Below are positions 60,304-64,000 of a stretch of 64,000 nt of DNA, piece after piece. Below the pieces are notes generated by a model that did not search any database, was not told where the DNA came from, and saw nothing but the letters and a program-made list of their open reading frames with translations. The DNA lies in contig JAPYMA010000256.1 of assembly GCA_035041965.1 (NCBI GenBank), positions 124,001-188,000 of the forward strand. The letters run 5' to 3'. Every line of letters begins with the position of its first letter. Within the stretch, counting starts at the first letter, position 1. A program made the translations under genes and the position numbers. The DNA comes from Anisakis pegreffii. Its lineage: Eukaryota; Nematoda; Chromadorea; Rhabditida; Anisakidae.

Positions 60304-61272
60304 TTGGATAATGGTCATTATCAGTTTTCACGGCTTTGTGTGACGGATTCAATGACGTTTTTTTTTGCATTCGTGGAAATTAATCAAGGAAAGTTATGAA
60401 TTCAAACCGTGACATGCATAGATGTGTAATATCATCAGTGATGAAAGACTCGCAAAACTGTAGTGATCATGGTCGTACTGACCTTAACAGCTCGTTATGT
60501 TTCAACTGGCCTGATTTGCGGTTCACGGCTCGTGGCTCAATCCGGCACAGCTCAGTTCAGTTGGCGAGCCAAGTGTTAATAGCTCGTGTTCATCTTAACA
60601 ACTCATGCAAGATAAAGTTGACTCGGCTCGTAAGCCACATCACCGGTTCCAATTATTAGATCAAATAGACCAGTGGTTCTCACGCTCGGGTGCTCCATTA
60701 CCCATTTTTATGGTCTGGCACGCTGCTGTCAACTTCCCCCCCCCCCCCCTTCTTGGACAAAAACTTACAATTGCTACGTATAACGTCGGGAACAAAGGGA
60801 AAACCGGCTCGGAAATTTCTCGGTGGCGTGAAAGAAATTAATTTTCTGGAATGAAACAAGTATTTTTAGAAATTTATTTAATCAACACAGAAACAATATG
60901 AAACCCGGCATCAAAAACAAAAAGCAACGAAAAAGCATTCTTCAGCGATTAAAAAATGAAATTTAACAACAAGTTGAGTTATTTATAAAGAAGGAAGATG
61001 CAATAAACATTTGAGGAGTTATCTTCGAGATGAACGGAAAGGTAATCATTTCATCAGAGTGTTGCTTAATGAATAAGTAAAAGAAGGATGAAAATAAATT
61101 CGAACTATCGAGCGTTTTGAGATGTGACACGTTCATTACGTCTGTGACACATGTGACACGTTCATTTCAGTCATTAACGTCATAAGAAATGTTGTCGTTC
61201 ATCACGGAAGATTTTAATTACATTCTCGAATTGAATAGAACACTTTAAAATAGTATAGCACAGTTTAAAGGT
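60304..61272. other. Non-coding, possible hAT-type element end
   Basis: CAGTGGTTCTCACGCTCGG at about 60672 resembles the end of a hAT-like short element, followed by a C-run at 60738-60750. No gene supported. Confidence 0.4.
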
Positions 61273-61460
61273 GTAATATAATATAATATAATATAATATA
61301 ATATAATATAATATAATATAATATAATATAATATAATATATAATATAATATAATATATATTAATATAATATAATATAATATAATATATATAATATAATAT
61401 AATATAATAATATAATATAATATAATATTACATAATATAGATGATATAATATAATATAAT
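61273..61460. repeat. (ATAAT)n microsatellite
   Basis: About 185 bp of nearly pure AATAT/ATAAT pentamer repeats with a few interruptions (for example TATATATTAA and one TTACATAATATAGATG near the end). Frames crossing it are artefacts. Confidence 0.95.
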
Positions 61461-61861
61461 GAGAGTCGTTTTTGAGAAGGATAGCAATTTTCAAGCGTGA
61501 ATGAGATATCATATTCATAAAAAACATTGTAATTTTTACGAATAACGTCAGGAACAAAAGGATTTATTTCTTATCTCCTGCACTCATTCATCTGCTGACT
61601 CGATTGTGTGCTACGAGAATGTGTCTGTGAATTAGAAAGACAATAACTCAGTTTTTGTTGTTGTTACTTACGATTAGAATGCGATATTTTTGACGCGTTC
61701 ACTTATTTTACTGCATTTTGGTTTAAATATTATAATTTCATGCAAAACTTCAGCAGTATTTTATCAAATCGACCAATATCACAATGCTGTCATTGTCACT
61801 CAATTTTGCAATTTCTCACAATATTTATATCATGCATCATACATACACACGCATATATAAG

Positions 61862-61972
61862 CGTCTTCGAAAAGAATGTTTACGCATTACACTTTATTAC
61901 GAGAAACTATATTTGCGTTTGCGAAGAACTCACCAGTTTGGCGATTATATCTGGGAATTGGAATTTCTTTAG
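61862..61972 (+). CDS. Candidate terminal exon, basic peptide
   Basis: After ATATAAG the frame begins RLRKECLRITLYYEKLYLRL and ends GDYIWELEFL with TAG. Composition (Arg, Leu, Tyr, Trp) is unlike a chance AT-rich frame. No partner exon or family identified. Confidence 0.25.
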   Translation, partial: RLRKECLRITLYYEKLYLRLRRTHQFGDYIWELEFL

Positions 61973-62194
61973 GAGATTTCATCAAAATTAAGTTTATTGA
62001 ATTCGAAATTAAATGTCGAAATTTTTTTTCAGATTGTTGATTGAAATTTTCCAAAGGAGAGCATAATAAACATTTTGAATAATCCTAAAATTCTTTCCCC
62101 ATTTCAGCGATCTGTTGGTTTTGCGTGACTGAAAATATTCTCAATAAAATTAATCGGTGGATGAATGCATTTTACTACATTTAACAATTCAGTA

Positions 62195-62417
62195 TTGTTC
62201 GGTGTTAAAAAATATCGCAATCAATTCAGCGATGATCGTCGTTCTCTGTCAAAAAATGGAATGCAAAATCGAAATTGATATTCGGCAGATAAGTTGTAGT
62301 CGAGAAAATGTGTTTATGTTATTCGACTCTGATGGAACTGGTTCTCGACTAGACGCACTTGCGTATTGGACAGACAAAAAAGTTGGTAGTGGAATTGTGA
62401 ACTGTTACGTGAATTAA
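62195..62417 (+). CDS. Candidate exon, unknown
   Basis: Following ACAATTCAG a frame stays open for about 73 codons, containing CQKMECKIEIDIRQIS and VFMLFDSDGTGSRLDALAYW and ending in TAA. No ATG-based complete gene could be built around it and no family is recognised. Confidence 0.25.
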
Positions 62418-62964
62418 AAGAGTGTTTCTTAATTGCGATTTGAACCATAAAGTTTGAAGTTGATTCTGGTATCTCAATTTTTTTTCTTCGTGAATTATAT
62501 ACCTTAAGATACGAATTCAAAAAACACACACTTAAATGTTCATTATTTGTCTGTATTATTTACATATAAAGTAACTAAACTGTTACATTTTACATGTGCA
62601 TCATTTGTTTATTCGTTTATTTAAGCAGCAATAACAACTCATCACGAGTTTATGCCTGTGTTATCATCGCATCACGTCGTTCGTTCCTTGACATGCACAA
62701 GAAATCACGTTCTAATGCATCATCAAACGTATTTCTGATACGATTTTGCACGCATTTTTAATGTTGCTATTATTCGTTCGTTTGCTGCTTTGCTTGGTTT
62801 ACTAGATTTAAGAACAACAGCAATGAATTTCCCACTTGTCGATTGTATATTGTCACTTAAAAGATTATGCAATTTCGTGTGATGCATCCAAATAGTTGAT
62901 GATCATTCATTACATTTACTGTAATACTACTCATATTACATTCACAATATTATCTGCCTTTAAG

Positions 62965-63096
62965 CGAATTTGCTCTTGCACCGAAGTTGACGTTCATCGC
63001 TATCGATATGAGCGATTCGTTGGAAAAGTGGTGCACATCACAGAGTTTCAAGCAGCTGATTGGTTTTGTGTTAGCAATGTGAAATTATTGAAGTAA
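62965..63096 (+). CDS. Candidate terminal exon, unknown
   Basis: After GCCTTTAAG the frame RICSCTEVDVHRYRYERFVG continues to QAADWFCVSNVKLLK and a TAA. It looks like a final exon of a plus-strand gene. The relation to the two preceding candidate exons is not known. Confidence 0.3.
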   Translation, partial: RICSCTEVDVHRYRYERFVGKVVHITEFQAADWFCVSNVKLLK

Positions 63097-64000
63097 TTCA
63101 GTAAGGTAGTCGAAAAACAACTAGCCTGAGTTAGAAAGTGTTATTCGGGTTGGTATGTTGTCGAAAGAAATCTACGAACTCAACAATTACATCAATTGTT
63201 CGTTCTGCAAATGCTCCTTTTAAGTTTAGATGAAATCATTTCTGCTCACCATTTTTCTTGTAATTAATGAATAGATGAGCGTGCGTTGCGATGTGCCTTT
63301 CCGAATAACGAGTAAGGCGTGAATTTATGCGGTTTACTGCGCATTATTTCGGTCAGTCATTCACTTGTTCCATATATTACTATTTATTTCATTTTACTTT
63401 ATTATTGTCATACTTTTATCACAATGATCAAAAATTGTGCACCAATTTTTTTAGAAGCTATTCTTCTCAAAAAATCTCTATTCACATTCAGTGAATAAGT
63501 TGATGTGAAAACTGAAATTGCAGGCGTAGTGATCAATGAGATGATCAATCATCCTGTGTTGTTTGAAAAAAAAGAAACAGACCTTTTTTTGAAGGGCTCA
63601 TGAACGGATGTAAAATTGAAGCGTGACAGATGATTTATGAAACACGTTCGTATAACTGGTTCACCTTCAGTTGGTCGATACGAATGAACTGATTTGATGT
63701 TGATGAGTGATTAGAATTTCTTGATTATTACACGGTGTAACAGAAATTCATGCTTTTTAGCTTGTTTTATGGGTTGTCTTTACCTGAATAAGAAAATGGA
63801 TGTTTGTTAATAGCCATAGTGAATGTGTTCATCAAGAGTTATCAGCCATTTTCCCTAAAAGTTTTAAGCAGCCCAACAAGGTACATTGGCAGAAAGTAAA
63901 CTGTACTGCATTATTAGTTGGTGTATAGTTGAGCATTTTCAAAGATCTGAGTGAATATTGTGACGATTGTAAACAGCGGATAGCGATTTTTTTTCGTATG
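63097..64000. other. No supported feature to the end of the window
   Basis: AT-rich sequence without recognisable exons or repeats. Confidence 0.4.

Noticed and set aside
61360..61557. 65-residue minus ORF over the microsatellite
   Set aside because: Leu/Tyr/Ile repeats arise from the AT pentamer array.
1..64000. CRISPR arrays, bacterial operons or viral genes
   Set aside because: None seen; intron structure and SL1 place the whole window in a nematode nuclear genome.

Overview
The window is nuclear DNA from a nematode. It is AT-rich, its genes are split by many short-to-medium introns with TTTCAG-like acceptors, and it holds a perfect 22-nt copy of the nematode SL1 spliced-leader sequence (minus strand, 19986-20007). 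Several genes also have a splice-acceptor motif just upstream of the start codon, as expected of SL1 trans-spliced messages. I cannot name the species.

Seven genes could be rebuilt exon by exon with consistent splice phases and placed by family: a small C2H2 zinc-finger protein (2206-5486, +); the trifunctional purine enzyme GARS-AIRS-GART (22193-30640, -, 20 exons); a DGCR6/gonadal-family protein (36294-37296, +); ribosomal protein L13a (39169-40141, +); Elongator subunit ELP6 (41060-43233, +); the Wnt O-acyltransferase Porcupine (43879-46701, -); and the protein phosphatase 4 regulatory subunit PPP4R2 (47378-49484, +). An eighth, an LRRC59-like leucine-rich-repeat membrane protein (53195-56654, -), is complete except for its last exon. 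Less certain are a predicted single-pass membrane protein (7368-9028, -), a cysteine-rich protein lacking its 5' exons (15473-16354, -), and small unresolved ORFs or exons at 52.4-53.0 kb and 59-63 kb.

Layout: 0-9 kb holds the zinc-finger and membrane-protein genes; 9.5-22 kb is mostly gene-poor and repeat-rich (foldback elements, 100-bp tandem repeats, inverted repeats with tRNA-like promoters, the SL1 copy); 22-31 kb is the purine gene; 31-36 kb is intergenic with a 2.15-kb long-inverted-repeat element; 36-57 kb is the gene-dense part; 57-64 kb is largely non-coding with a few unplaced exons and an AT microsatellite. Porcupine and PPP4R2 are divergent and share a 676-bp upstream region. The genes are mostly housekeeping (purine synthesis, translation, tRNA modification through Elongator, phosphatase 4) plus one Wnt-pathway enzyme. 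I see no operon-like functional cluster.

The most notable material is in the repeats: the SL1 copy without a splice donor, a foldback element with outward-matching tRNA-like Pol III promoter boxes in both arms, a 27-bp perfect hairpin, a three-copy family of GC-rich short inverted-repeat elements, and the long-inverted-repeat element lying 180 bp upstream of the DGCR6-like start codon. I found no clear new defence or enzymatic system.
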